Both the position numbers and the translations under genes were made by a program. 33,868 nt of DNA, taken from positions 1 to 33,868 of the forward strand of contig JBAZNF010000012.1 in NCBI GenBank assembly GCA_041649335.1, read 5' to 3'. The notes beneath the pieces were generated by a model. The model worked only from the letters and a program-made list of their open reading frames with translations. It was not told the origin of the DNA and ran no database searches. Of the stretch, positions 14,762-22,408 are shown in pieces; the first letter of the stretch is position 1, and the number at the start of each line of letters is the position of its first letter. Source of the DNA: JBAYGJ01 sp041649335 (GTDB taxonomy: Bacteria; Patescibacteriota; Patescibacteriia; UBA10025; JAHIVO01).

Positions 14762-15943
14762 ATGACAGATCAAGCAACACTCCAGCCAAAATCGAAAATG
14801 GCTGAACTTTTGGAAAGTACGGAACAGCCGGTACTGCCCAAGGTGGGGCAGGTAGTGGACGGGACCATCCTGACCGTTTCCAGCAGTGAAGCGCATATCG
14901 ATATCGACGGTCTGACTATGGGCGTCGTGCGCGGTAAGGAGCTGATAGATGAGTCAGGCACATATATTAATCTTAAAATCGGCGATAAGGTGCAGGCGAC
15001 AGTTTTAGATTTGGAAAATGAAAATGGCGAAATGGAATTGTCCTTCCGCCAGGCCGGCCACCAGAAAGCCTGGAACGAACTGACGGCCCTCATGCAGCGC
15101 GGCGAGGTGATCGGCGTACCGGTGACCGAAGCCAACAAGGGCGGCTTGATGGTTCATGTCGGCCGGATTGAAGGTTTCCTGCCTGTTTCCCAACTGACCG
15201 TGGAACATTATCCGCGAGTCGAAGGCGGCGACAAGAACCGCATCCTTGAATTACTTAACAAATTCATCGGCCAGGAACTGAAAGTAAAGGTCATAGACGT
15301 TTTGGAGCAGGACAGCAAGTTGATCGTTTCCGAGAAAGCGGCCTGGGAGGAACAGCAGCAGCACGTCATTTCCAAGTATAACGTTGGCGATGTCATTGAC
15401 GGCTCGATAACCGGCGTGGTGGATTTCGGGGCATTCATCGAATTCGGCGACAATCTCGAGGGGTTGGTCCATATTTCAGAACTGGCGTGGCAGCGCATCG
15501 ACAACCCGTCCGATTTCGTGAAAGTCGGCGATAAGGTCAAGGCGAAAATCATCAACATTGAGGGGTCGCGGATTTCCCTGTCGATGAAGGCCATGCTCAC
15601 TGACCCCTGGCAACAGGCCACTGAGCGATATAAGGTCGGCCAGGTTGTCGAAGGTTTGGTGCTGAAGATCAATCCGTTTGGGGCGTTTGTGGAACTGGAT
15701 CAGGATATCCACGGTTTGGCTCATATTTCCGAATTGTCCGCAGACCGGATTTCCGACCCAAGCAAGGTAGTCAAGCCAGGCGATAAGCATAAGTTCAAAA
15801 TCCTCTCTATTGAACCCGACCATCATCGGTTGGGGCTGTCGATCAAGGCATTAACCGACAAGCCTCCGAAGTCGGAACCGGCCGGCCAGCCGGCTGCTGA
15901 GCCAGCCGAAAAGCCCTCTGAAGAGCCGGTCCAGAAGGAATAA
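14762..15943 (+). CDS. rpsA: Ribosomal protein S1-like, four S1 domains
   Basis: mRNA-binding 30S protein. It has four OB-fold S1 repeats at about residues 24-92, 107-187, 200-270 and 285-360. The third and fourth have the classic VDFGAFIEFGDNLEGLVHIS and INPFGAFVELDQDIHGLAHIS cores (each trimmed by one residue here). E. coli S1 has six repeats; four is common in Firmicutes and CPR. A Pro/Glu-rich tail (EPAGQPAAEPAEKPSEEP) ends the 393-residue chain. There is no SD before the ATG at 14762 and the leader is AU-rich, as in the self-regulated E. coli gene, so autoregulation is possible but only inferred. Confidence 0.92.
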   Translation: MTDQATLQPKSKMAELLESTEQPVLPKVGQVVDGTILTVSSSEAHIDIDGLTMGVVRGKELIDESGTYINLKIGDKVQATVLDLENENGEMELSFRQAGHQKAWNELTALMQRGEVIGVPVTEANKGGLMVHVGRIEGFLPVSQLTVEHYPRVEGGDKNRILELLNKFIGQELKVKVIDVLEQDSKLIVSEKAAWEEQQQHVISKYNVGDVIDGSITGVVDFGAFIEFGDNLEGLVHISELAWQRIDNPSDFVKVGDKVKAKIINIEGSRISLSMKAMLTDPWQQATERYKVGQVVEGLVLKINPFGAFVELDQDIHGLAHISELSADRISDPSKVVKPGDKHKFKILSIEPDHHRLGLSIKALTDKPPKSEPAGQPAAEPAEKPSEEPVQKE

Positions 15944-15965
15944 AAGTTGGCATACAAAAATTCAA

Positions 15966-16001
15966 ACACGTCCCCTGCCGGCAACCCCGGAGGGGGCGTG
16001 T
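15966..16001 (+). terminator. Strong hairpin after rpsA, possible terminator
   Basis: ACACGTCCCCT and AGGGGGCGTGT pair over 11 bp, with an inner CCGG/CCGG stem. No T run follows directly, so termination is uncertain. Confidence 0.45.
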
Positions 16002-16018
16002 GCGTCGTCAGGGTTTAT

Positions 16019-16047
16019 TTGCGGAAATGGCCATTTTCCGTTATACT
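16019..16047 (+). promoter_or_regulatory. Putative ftsH promoter
   Basis: TTGCGG (16019-16024), 17 nt, TATACT (16042-16047), about 58 nt upstream of the ATG. Confidence 0.5.
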
Positions 16048-16104
16048 ATGAACTGATTTTGGGGTTTTGCGAATTTCAATATAATTAATAAATTTCACTA
16101 TTTC

Positions 16105-17946
16105 ATGAATAATAAGATTTTAAAAAATGGCTTAACGCTTGTCGTCGTTTTGCTGATTGTCATGGGTATTTTCAGCCTGTTCAACACGTCTTTCGATAAG
16201 CCGACGCCGGTCAGTATCAGCAAGGTGATGGACGATATCAGCCAGGGGACAGTCAAGTCGGTCGAGGTGGCCGGCGACAAATTGACGGTCGTGACTACTG
16301 ATGACCAGACGTTGATTTCTTATAAGGAGCCCAACGATACATTGAGTTCGCTGATCAGTGATTACAAGATCGACCCGTCCAAACTCGAATCGGTTGATGT
16401 GCAGATAAAACAGAATTCGGGCATTGGGTACTGGGCATCGGCCATCCTCCCGTTTTTACTGCCGTTTATCCTGATTGCGGCTTTTTTCTGGTTCATGATG
16501 CGGCAGGTGCAGGGCGCCAACTCCCGGGCCATGTCGTTCGGGCAGAGCAATGTCCGTGAACAGCGAACGCAGGACCGGAAGGCGAGGACCACGTTCAAGG
16601 ATGTGGCCGGCGTAAAGGAAGCGAAAGAAGAATTAAAAGAGGTGGTTGAGTTTCTGAAAAGCCCCGGGAAGTTTTTGGCGCTGGGGGCCCGCATCCCCAA
16701 AGGCGTCCTGCTGATCGGCGCTCCAGGTACCGGCAAAACGCTGTTGGCGCGGGCTGTAGCCGGCGAGGCGGACGTGCCGTTTTTCCATATTTCCGGGTCT
16801 GAATTCGTGGAAATGTTCGTCGGTGTCGGCGCTTCGCGCGTCCGCGACCTGTTCAAGCGGGCTAAAAAGACTGCGCCTTGCATTATTTTTATTGATGAAA
16901 TAGACGCCGTCGGCCGCCAGCGCGGGGCCGGCCTGGGAGGTTCGCATGACGAGCGCGAACAGACCCTGAACCAAATCCTCGTGGAGATGGACGGCTTTGA
17001 GACGGACACCAATATCATCCTGATGGCCGCGACCAACCGGCCGGACGTCCTGGACCCCGCCCTCCTGCGTCCCGGCCGCTTTGACCGCCGGGTAACGCTG
17101 GACGAGCCTGATATCGCGGACCGCGAGGCTATCCTGAAAGTCCATGCCGTCAAGAAACCTTTGGATATGGACGTGAATTTACGCCAGATTGCCGAACGGA
17201 CGCCGGGATTTTCTGGCGCCGACCTGGCCAACCTGCTGAATGAGGCGGCTATTCTGGCGGCCCGCCGCAATAAGAAAAAAGTTGGACTGACGGAATGCCT
17301 GGAAAGCATCGAGAAGGTCATCCTCGGCCCGGAACGGAGAAGCCGTATCCTGTCCGAAAAAGAGAAGAAAATCACGGCTTACCACGAAGCCGGACATGCC
17401 CTGCTGGCCCACGAGTTGCCGAACTCCGATCCGGTACAGAAAGTTTCCATCATTTCACGCGGCCAAGCCGGCGGCTATACCCTCAAGATGCCCACAGAGG
17501 ATAAATATATGCACAGCAAGGCGTATTTTATTGATGAGCTGTCGGTGCTGTTGGCTGGACACGCCGCGGAAAAGGAAATATTCGGGGATGTCACGACCGG
17601 CGCTACCAGTGACCTGAAACAGGCGACAAAATTGGCCAGGCGGCTGGTAACGGAATTCGGCATGAGCGAGACGCTGGGCCCGCGGACGTTCGGCGAGAAA
17701 GAAGAGCTGATATTCCTCGGCAAGGAGATACATGAACGGCGTGACTATTCAGAAAAGACGGCGCAGGCAATTGACCAGGAGGTGTCAAAATTCATTAATA
17801 ATGCCTATGATATCGCCCTGAAAATCATTAAAAAATCGCGTACGCATTTGGATGAAATCGTTAACCAGCTCATCACCAAAGAAACGCTTGAGCGCGATGA
17901 GTTCGCGGCAATTTTCAAGCCGGCAAAAAAAAGCGCATTAGCATAA
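16105..17946 (+). CDS. ftsH: ATP-dependent zinc metalloprotease FtsH
   Basis: Membrane-anchored AAA+ protease for quality control of membrane and cytosolic proteins. It has a first TM helix at about residues 9-26, a periplasmic domain to about 108 and a second TM helix at 111-131. The AAA module has Walker A GAPGTGKT (205-212), Walker B IIFIDEID (260-267) and the second region of homology ATNRPDVLDPALLRPGRFDR. The protease domain has HEAGH (427-431) and the third zinc ligand in TSDLKQA (D503). At 613 residues it is of normal length, with a short basic C-terminal tail. No SD precedes the ATG at 16105 and the upstream region is AT-rich. All catalytic residues are present. Confidence 0.97.
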   Translation: MNNKILKNGLTLVVVLLIVMGIFSLFNTSFDKPTPVSISKVMDDISQGTVKSVEVAGDKLTVVTTDDQTLISYKEPNDTLSSLISDYKIDPSKLESVDVQIKQNSGIGYWASAILPFLLPFILIAAFFWFMMRQVQGANSRAMSFGQSNVREQRTQDRKARTTFKDVAGVKEAKEELKEVVEFLKSPGKFLALGARIPKGVLLIGAPGTGKTLLARAVAGEADVPFFHISGSEFVEMFVGVGASRVRDLFKRAKKTAPCIIFIDEIDAVGRQRGAGLGGSHDEREQTLNQILVEMDGFETDTNIILMAATNRPDVLDPALLRPGRFDRRVTLDEPDIADREAILKVHAVKKPLDMDVNLRQIAERTPGFSGADLANLLNEAAILAARRNKKKVGLTECLESIEKVILGPERRSRILSEKEKKITAYHEAGHALLAHELPNSDPVQKVSIISRGQAGGYTLKMPTEDKYMHSKAYFIDELSVLLAGHAAEKEIFGDVTTGATSDLKQATKLARRLVTEFGMSETLGPRTFGEKEELIFLGKEIHERRDYSEKTAQAIDQEVSKFINNAYDIALKIIKKSRTHLDEIVNQLITKETLERDEFAAIFKPAKKSALA

Positions 17947-17956
17947 ATAAATAATC

Positions 17957-17990
17957 CCGCCCGCCTTGCCCGCACCAGTGGCGGGTGGGC
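17957..17990. repeat. GC-rich palindromic intergenic element
   Basis: CCCGCCCGCC, then GCCCGC-accagtg-GCGGGT, forms a hairpin in the ftsH downstream spacer, just before the SD of the next gene. It is similar in composition to the CCTGCCCGCC-type elements near the tRNAs. Confidence 0.45.
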
Positions 17991-18013
17991 ACGGCAATAA
18001 TAAAGGAGGTTGT

Positions 18014-19039
18014 ATGGCAAACGTAAAAAATAACACCATGTCGACGAGCGTCTTCCGGGATGTCCTCAGGCGGGCGTATGAAATGGTGAAAGGCAATAAG
18101 TTTCTGTGGGCGTTTGGTTTTTTTGCCTCGTTTTTGGGCTTGGGAGGCGAATTCGAATCGTTGTTCCGCGATTATTCAAATGTAGCCCAGACGTCCAGCC
18201 GGATCCTGGACTTGCGCACAATGATGGAAACCGGAGTGATCTGGACCATCCTGGCAAACGTCCGCGATGCGTTCAGCGCTCAGCCGGTGCAGGCGTTTTT
18301 CTTTATTTTTATGGTGGTTATTGTCGGTTTAGTGATGCTGTGGCTGGCCATAGTTTCCCAAATTGCCCTGTTCCATTCAGCCAATAAGATCAATAAAAAA
18401 CAGCCGGTCACGTATCATGAGGGCTTCGTGGTCGGTAACCGGTTTTTTATGCCCGTCCTGGTTATCAACATCGTGGTGAAAGTCATCCTGTACGGCCTGC
18501 TTATCGTTATCGGCCTACCATTAATTTCCTGGCTGTTGATACATAATAATTTATGGGGTGGTTTCATTTTTGTCTTTTTGCTGTTTTTCATTTATATCCC
18601 CCTGACTGCCGTCGTGTCGTTTGTGATCAAATTTGCCATTGCCTACATCGTCATCCAGGGCCGGCCAGCCGGCGAGGCTATGCGTTCGGCCTGGGAATTG
18701 TTTAAGAAGAACTGGCTGGTCAGCGTTGAAATGGCTTTGGTAGTCTTAGTCATGGGCATCGTGTACGGATTGGCCATCATTGTAACGCTTGGCCTGGTTT
18801 CTGTGCCGTTTTTCCTGATTGGGGTCGCCGCGTTATTTTTCGGCAGCGGCACGGGACTGGTCGTGACCATTGTTCTCGGCGTTATCGCCTGGTTCATTGT
18901 CATTGGCCTGTTGGGGGCGATGTTCGTCAGCTACCAGTACTCGGCTTGGGCTTTGCTGTTCCTCAAATTAGTGGAGGACAGGGCGCCCAGCAAGCTCATG
19001 CGCTGGTTCTCCAAATTACCCCTGGTGAAGCCATTGTAA
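18014..19039 (+). CDS. Polytopic membrane protein of unknown function, 341 residues
   Basis: No enzymatic motif recognised. About six hydrophobic segments follow an N-terminal cytoplasmic helix (FRDVLRRAYEMVKGNKFLW), for example FIFMVVIVGLVMLWLAI, INIVVKVILYGLLIVIG, VFLLFFIYIPLTAVVSFVI and VVTIVLGVIAWFIVIGL. The cytoplasmic motif GEAMRSAWELFKKNW between helices resembles a segment found in DUF975/YciC-like and glycerophosphodiesterase-associated membrane domains. That similarity is inference only. The ATG at 18014 has a strong AAGGAGG 5 nt upstream; the frame is open 16 codons further. It follows ftsH by 67 nt and may be co-transcribed. Confidence 0.8.
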   Translation: MANVKNNTMSTSVFRDVLRRAYEMVKGNKFLWAFGFFASFLGLGGEFESLFRDYSNVAQTSSRILDLRTMMETGVIWTILANVRDAFSAQPVQAFFFIFMVVIVGLVMLWLAIVSQIALFHSANKINKKQPVTYHEGFVVGNRFFMPVLVINIVVKVILYGLLIVIGLPLISWLLIHNNLWGGFIFVFLLFFIYIPLTAVVSFVIKFAIAYIVIQGRPAGEAMRSAWELFKKNWLVSVEMALVVLVMGIVYGLAIIVTLGLVSVPFFLIGVAALFFGSGTGLVVTIVLGVIAWFIVIGLLGAMFVSYQYSAWALLFLKLVEDRAPSKLMRWFSKLPLVKPL

Positions 19040-19091
19040 AAAAATCTGTTAATTGATGCCTGATCGGAGTTGGCAGATTTTGTAATATCCA

Positions 19092-19120
19092 TTAGGATAA
19101 ATGCATTACGGGCATATAAT
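19092..19120 (+). promoter_or_regulatory. Promoter of the tRNA-Ile region
   Basis: TTAGGA (19092-19097), 17 nt, TATAAT (19115-19120). Transcription would begin near 19126, inside the degenerate element, about 95 nt before the mature tRNA 5' end. Confidence 0.6.
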
Positions 19121-19121
19121 T

Positions 19122-19153
19122 TCTGTAGTTACGGATACGCTATGGCGGACAGG
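19122..19153 (-). repeat. Degenerate copy of the 32-bp tRNA-associated palindromic element
   Basis: Read on the minus strand it begins CCTGTCCGCCATAGCGTATC, matching 18 of the first 20 bases of the copy at 19428-19459; the second half has decayed. Its end abuts CAGTCGG of the tRNA-Ile 5' fragment. Confidence 0.6.
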
Positions 19154-19178
19154 CAGTCGGTTAGAGCGCCACTCTTAT
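19154..19178 (+). pseudogene. 5' fragment of a second tRNA-Ile copy (D arm to anticodon loop)
   Basis: Matches 19235-19259 of the intact tRNA-Ile over 25 bases with one difference (G for A). The acceptor part upstream is missing and is replaced by the element at 19122-19153. Confidence 0.75.
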
Positions 19179-19180
19179 TG

Positions 19181-19326
19181 CGGCAATTACTTTGAAATTT
19201 TTATCTCTTCTGGTGGGCGAATGGGCGTGTAGCTCAGTCGGTTAGAGCACCACTCTTATAAAGTGGGGGTCGATGGTTCAAGTCCATCCACGCCCACCAG
19301 AAGAGAAGTAAATTGTAAAATTGCCG
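19181..19326. repeat. Imperfect inverted repeat framing the intact tRNA-Ile
   Basis: Outer arms CGGCAATT (19181-19188) and AATTGCCG (19319-19326). The inner perfect 15-bp arms are CTCTTCTGGTGGGCG (19205-19219) and CGCCCACCAGAAGAG (19291-19305). The downstream inner arm contains the mature tRNA 3' end with CCA. Confidence 0.75.
19223..19299 (+). tRNA. tRNA-Ile (anticodon UAU)
   Basis: Full cloverleaf of 77 nt: acceptor GGGCGTG/CACGCCC, D stem GCTC/GAGC, anticodon stem CCACT/AGTGG with loop CTTATAA, T arm GATGG-TTCAAGT-CCATC, encoded CCA. UAU reads AUA directly. Most bacteria instead read AUA with a lysidine-modified CAU anticodon. Confidence 0.93.
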
Positions 19327-19385
19327 ATATATCAGCCGTTTGCTAAAATCAAATATATTTAATTAGCGGCTAATATAAAGTGGGG

Positions 19386-19422
19386 CCCGCTCGCAACGCT
19401 ACGCGTAAGTGTAGCGGGCGAG
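19386..19422. repeat. Palindromic insertion A in the tRNA-Ile remnant, 37 bp
   Basis: Begins CCCGCTCGCAACGCTAC and ends GTGTAGCGGGCGAG. CTCG/CGAG and GCTAC/GTAGC pair. It separates GTGGGG from GTCGA of the original tRNA. Confidence 0.65.
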
Positions 19423-19427
19423 GTCGA

Positions 19428-19459
19428 CCTGTCCGCCGTAGCGTATTCGCGAAGGTGGA
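19428..19459 (+). repeat. Palindromic element B in the tRNA-Ile remnant, 32 bp
   Basis: Starts CCTGTCCGCCGTAGCG and ends CGCGAAGGTGGA; TCCGCC pairs with GGTGGA. It matches the 29024-29055 copy at 26 of 32 positions. Confidence 0.75.
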
Positions 19460-19509
19460 TGGTTCAAGTCCATCCACGCCCACTAACCATCTAAATATTT
19501 TGAGAGTTT

Positions 19510-19541
19510 AAAAACCCCCGGATACTACCCGGGAGTTTTTT
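19510..19541. terminator. Bidirectional terminator between the tRNA-Ile region and hup
   Basis: AACCCCCGG-atacta-CCCGGGAGTT hairpin with T7 on the plus side and TTTTTAAA on the minus side. Confidence 0.8.
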
Positions 19542-19557
19542 TATCCTGAGTCGGAAA

Positions 19558-19848
19558 TTATTCTTTGTCTTTGCCTTTAAGCGCGTCTTTCAGGGCTTTG
19601 CCGGCCTTGAATTTGGGGACGGTGACGGCCGGAACCTGGATGCGTTCGGTCGGATTCTGCGGATTGACGCCTCCGCGTGCTGAGCGGTGTTTGGCCATGA
19701 ACGTGCCGAAGCCGGTCAGAGTCACTTCACCGCCCGCCTTCAGCGTGCTGGTGGTGATATCCTCAAAGGCTTCAAGCATGTCCTCTGACTGTTTTTTGGT
19801 TACGCCGACTTTTTCGGCGATCTTTTCGATAAGTTCTGCCTTGTTCAT
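19558..19848 (-). CDS. hup: HU-family nucleoid DNA-binding protein
   Basis: DNA-bending histone-like protein of the HU/IHF family, 96 residues. It has MNKAELIEKIAEKVGVTKKQ, then VTLTGFGTF, and the beta-arm with RGGVNPQNPTERIQVPA, the conserved RxGxNPxT region with Pro that intercalates in DNA. KFKAGKALKDALKG closes the fold. The ATG at 19848 matches the family start; the frame is open 19 codons upstream but those residues are not family-like. A TATAAT on the minus strand overlaps the ymdB stop (about 19955-19960) and could drive hup, though no clear -35 is seen. The gene ends at the shared terminator. Confidence 0.95.
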   Translation of the reverse strand: MNKAELIEKIAEKVGVTKKQSEDMLEAFEDITTSTLKAGGEVTLTGFGTFMAKHRSARGGVNPQNPTERIQVPAVTVPKFKAGKALKDALKGKDKE

Positions 19849-19953
19849 GGATGTATTTTTGTTACCTGCCTGGATGGGACGGACGACTTTGGACTGGCGC
19901 CACATGAGGCAGTTGTTTGTTTGTCTCGACCTTTATGAGCTTAATTAGTTTAA

Positions 19954-20763
19954 TTATACGTTAATTTCCCTTTGAATCCTGCGGATACCGGTGGCCCGGC
20001 GTGTAGCCGGGTCAATGGTAACCAGCACTGTATTTACTACGCATATACCGTGTTCCGGTATGTCATGTGCCGTTGTCCGGGTATTGGTAAAGTTATTGAG
20101 GATTATGTCTCTATCCACGCCGATGACCGATTCTTTCAGCCCGACCATGCCCGTATCGGTGATGTAGGCGGTGCCCTGGGGCAGGATGGTTTCATCAGCC
20201 GTCGGGATATGGGTGTGGGTGCCGACGACGGCTGATACCCGTCCGTCGACGTGCCAGCCGAAGGCCACTTTTTCTGATGTCGCTTCTGCGTGCATATCGA
20301 CAAAAATTCCCGCAAGGTCGGTGTTCTGGTGTTGGGCTAGGATCTGGTCAATGGCAGTAAAAGGGGAGGAGAATTTTTCTTCAATGAACACCTGGCCATT
20401 TAAGTTTACCACGAGCAACTGCTTTTTACCAATGTTGACGGTGCGGTAACCGGCGCCTGCATCCTGGTCCATGAAGTTTCCCGGCCGGATAAGTATGTTG
20501 TCCGGATCGGCAAAAATGTTCAGGACGTCAGGCTTCTTGAAGGCGTGGTTGCCCGAGGTAAAGAAATCCACGCCCGCCTGCCGGCATTCCTGCAGGGTTT
20601 TTGAGGTAATGCCGGTCCCGTGGGCGATATTTTCCGCATTCGCGATGACCAGGTCAGGCTGGAGTTCTTTTTTCATGTCCGGCAAGATGGCGGCTAGGGC
20701 CTTACGGCCCGGTTTACCGACAATATCGCCGAAGAATAGGATGGAGAGCGTGTTATCTGGCAT
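19954..20763 (-). CDS. ymdB: YmdB-family metallophosphoesterase (cyclic-nucleotide phosphodiesterase)
   Basis: The YmdB/TIGR00282 family hydrolyses 2',3'-cyclic and 3',5'-cyclic nucleotides and affects RNase Y activity in Bacillus. The metal-ligand motifs are LFFGDIVGKPGR, ANAENIAHGTG, TSGNHAF, VDMHAEATSEK and VVGTHTHIPTAD, followed by TDTGMVG. The ATG at 20763 was chosen (269 residues); it overlaps the end of rny by 11 nt. That overlap implies translational coupling and matches the rny-ymdB pairing known from Firmicutes. The upstream in-frame residues lie inside rny. Confidence 0.93.
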   Translation of the reverse strand: MPDNTLSILFFGDIVGKPGRKALAAILPDMKKELQPDLVIANAENIAHGTGITSKTLQECRQAGVDFFTSGNHAFKKPDVLNIFADPDNILIRPGNFMDQDAGAGYRTVNIGKKQLLVVNLNGQVFIEEKFSSPFTAIDQILAQHQNTDLAGIFVDMHAEATSEKVAFGWHVDGRVSAVVGTHTHIPTADETILPQGTAYITDTGMVGLKESVIGVDRDIILNNFTNTRTTAHDIPEHGICVVNTVLVTIDPATRRATGIRRIQREINV

Positions 20764-22285
20764 ATTCGATGATGCGTTTTTCCCGGATGACATTCACTTT
20801 GATTTCACCCGGGTATTTCAGCTCTTCCTCAATACGCTTGGCGATGTCCCTGGCCAGTTTGACGGCACCCATGTCGTCTATTTTATCCGGCACCACGAAT
20901 ACGCGGACTTCACGGCCGGCCTGGATGGCGTACGATTTCTCCACGCCCTCAAAAGATTTTGCCAGCCCTTCCAGTTCGTCCAGCCGCTGCAGGTATTGTT
21001 CGTATGTATCTTTACGCGCGCCCGGTCGTGCTCCGGAAATGGCATCGGCCACTTTGACGATAACCGCTTCCAATGACGGCGGCGCGTCTTCGTGATGGTA
21101 GGCGATGCAATTGATGATTGATTGGGACAATTTAAATTTACGTCCGATGTCCTGCCCGATTTCCGGATGCGTTCCCTGGACTTCATGGTCGACGGCTTTG
21201 CCGATGTCGTGCAGGAAACCCCCCTTTTTCGCCACGGCAACGTCAGCCCCTAACTCTTCGGCTAAAAGCGCGGAGAGGTGGGCTACTTCAATCGAGTGGC
21301 GCAGGATATTCTGGCCGTAACTGGTGCGGTATTTCAGGCGGCCGACGATCTGGACCAGCCTGTTGTCCATCCCGGCGATACCCACTTCATAACACGCCTC
21401 CTCGCCGGCTTTTTTGATGTCGGCAGCCAGCTCTTTTTTGGCGATTTCGATGGTCTCCTCAATCCGGCCCGGATGGATCCGTCCGTCCTGGATAAGTTTT
21501 TCCAGGGCCCGCTTGGCCAAGTGCCGGCGGATCGGCGAGAAGCCGGAAATGACGATGGCTTCAGGAGTATCATCGACGATAATTTCCACGCCAGTGAGCT
21601 GTTCCAGGGCTTTGATATTGCGCCCTTCCCGGCCGATGATCCTGCCTTTCATTTCATCGGAAGGGAGATTGACCACCGTCGTAGTTGTTTCGGCCGTATG
21701 CGGTGCGGCACAGCGCTGGATGACGCGGGTCAGCATGTTTTTTGCCTCTTTTTCTACTGCTTCATTTGATTCGTGCTGGAGCTTGCTGATCCGCTGGATC
21801 AGTTCGTTTTTCATTTCGGTTTCAGTGTGTTCCAGCAGGACCCGTTTGGCGTCCTCCTGCGTCAGACCGGCAATCTGTTCCAGTTTTTTCATTTGCTGGT
21901 CCTTGATTTTCAGTATTTCCTGTTTGGCCGCCTCCAGGCGGTTGGCCTTGTCCAACAGCTGTTGCTGCTTGCCTTCCAGGTCTAGGAGTTTTTGGTCAAA
22001 TAAGCTTTCACGTTTTTCCAGGCGTTCCTGCAGGTGCATTACTTCCCGGCGGCGGCTGTCCGCCTCGCGCTTGGCGTCTTCAATCACCTGCATCGCCTTG
22101 TCTTTGGCCTGGATGAGCAGTTCTTTCTGTTTGTTTTTTGTCTCCTGGATCAGCTGGTTCAGTTTTGCTTCGGCTGTATTGATTTGTTTGATGGCCCAAA
22201 ACTTGCGGCCCCACCAGCCGGTAATAATACCGCCAGGCAGACCGACGCAGGTCAGGATGATCCATATAAAACTCGCGTCATTCAT
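20753..22285 (-). CDS. rny: Ribonuclease Y
   Basis: Membrane-bound endoribonuclease that starts mRNA decay. It has an N-terminal TM segment (FIWIILTCVGLPGGIITGWW) and a long coiled coil of about residues 30-190. The KH domain has MKGRIIGREGRNIKALEQLTG. The HD domain has RHSIEVAHLSALLAEELG and FLHDIGKAVDHEVQG, and the usual C-terminus is EIKVNVIREKRIIEYAR. At 510 residues it is of normal length. The ATG at 22285 is the family start and has no strong SD. It is followed by the overlapping ymdB and preceded by clpP, 123 nt away. Confidence 0.96.
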   Translation of the reverse strand: MNDASFIWIILTCVGLPGGIITGWWGRKFWAIKQINTAEAKLNQLIQETKNKQKELLIQAKDKAMQVIEDAKREADSRRREVMHLQERLEKRESLFDQKLLDLEGKQQQLLDKANRLEAAKQEILKIKDQQMKKLEQIAGLTQEDAKRVLLEHTETEMKNELIQRISKLQHESNEAVEKEAKNMLTRVIQRCAAPHTAETTTTVVNLPSDEMKGRIIGREGRNIKALEQLTGVEIIVDDTPEAIVISGFSPIRRHLAKRALEKLIQDGRIHPGRIEETIEIAKKELAADIKKAGEEACYEVGIAGMDNRLVQIVGRLKYRTSYGQNILRHSIEVAHLSALLAEELGADVAVAKKGGFLHDIGKAVDHEVQGTHPEIGQDIGRKFKLSQSIINCIAYHHEDAPPSLEAVIVKVADAISGARPGARKDTYEQYLQRLDELEGLAKSFEGVEKSYAIQAGREVRVFVVPDKIDDMGAVKLARDIAKRIEEELKYPGEIKVNVIREKRIIEYAR

Positions 22286-22363
22286 ACGATGTATTCCTAA
22301 TGGTTATGTTGTTAATTAAGAGTGGTAATTTGACTAATTGTAGCCATAAACAATTTGGGACTC

Positions 22364-22379
22364 CCCGTCATGTGACGGG
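22364..22379. repeat. Hairpin between clpP and rny
   Basis: CCCGTCA-TG-TGACGGG, a perfect 7-bp stem, followed on the plus strand by ATCCTCTCGG. On the minus strand it lies 30-45 nt after the clpP stop without a T run, so it is either a weak terminator or mRNA 3' structure. Confidence 0.45.
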
Positions 22380-22408
22380 ATCCTCTCGGCTACTTAAAGA
22401 TTTTTGGG

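Larger units (their letters stand above)
19374..19483 (+). pseudogene. 3' part of a tRNA-Ile copy, interrupted by two palindromic insertions
   Basis: TATAAAGTGGGG (19374-19385), GTCGA (19423-19427) and TGGTTCAAGTCC onward (19460-19483) reproduce consecutive pieces of the intact tRNA (19258-19297). They are separated by insertions of 37 and 32 bp. Confidence 0.8.

Noticed and set aside
16362..17375. 337-codon minus-strand frame inside ftsH
   Set aside because: It lies antisense to the conserved AAA and protease domains and has Arg/Ser-rich composition typical of shadow frames.
19179..19373. Group I intron in the tRNA-Ile anticodon loop
   Set aside because: The split point fits bacterial tRNA introns, but the 195-bp interval contains a complete tRNA and inverted repeats. 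It shows no recognisable group I core, and the 3' half is itself interrupted twice.
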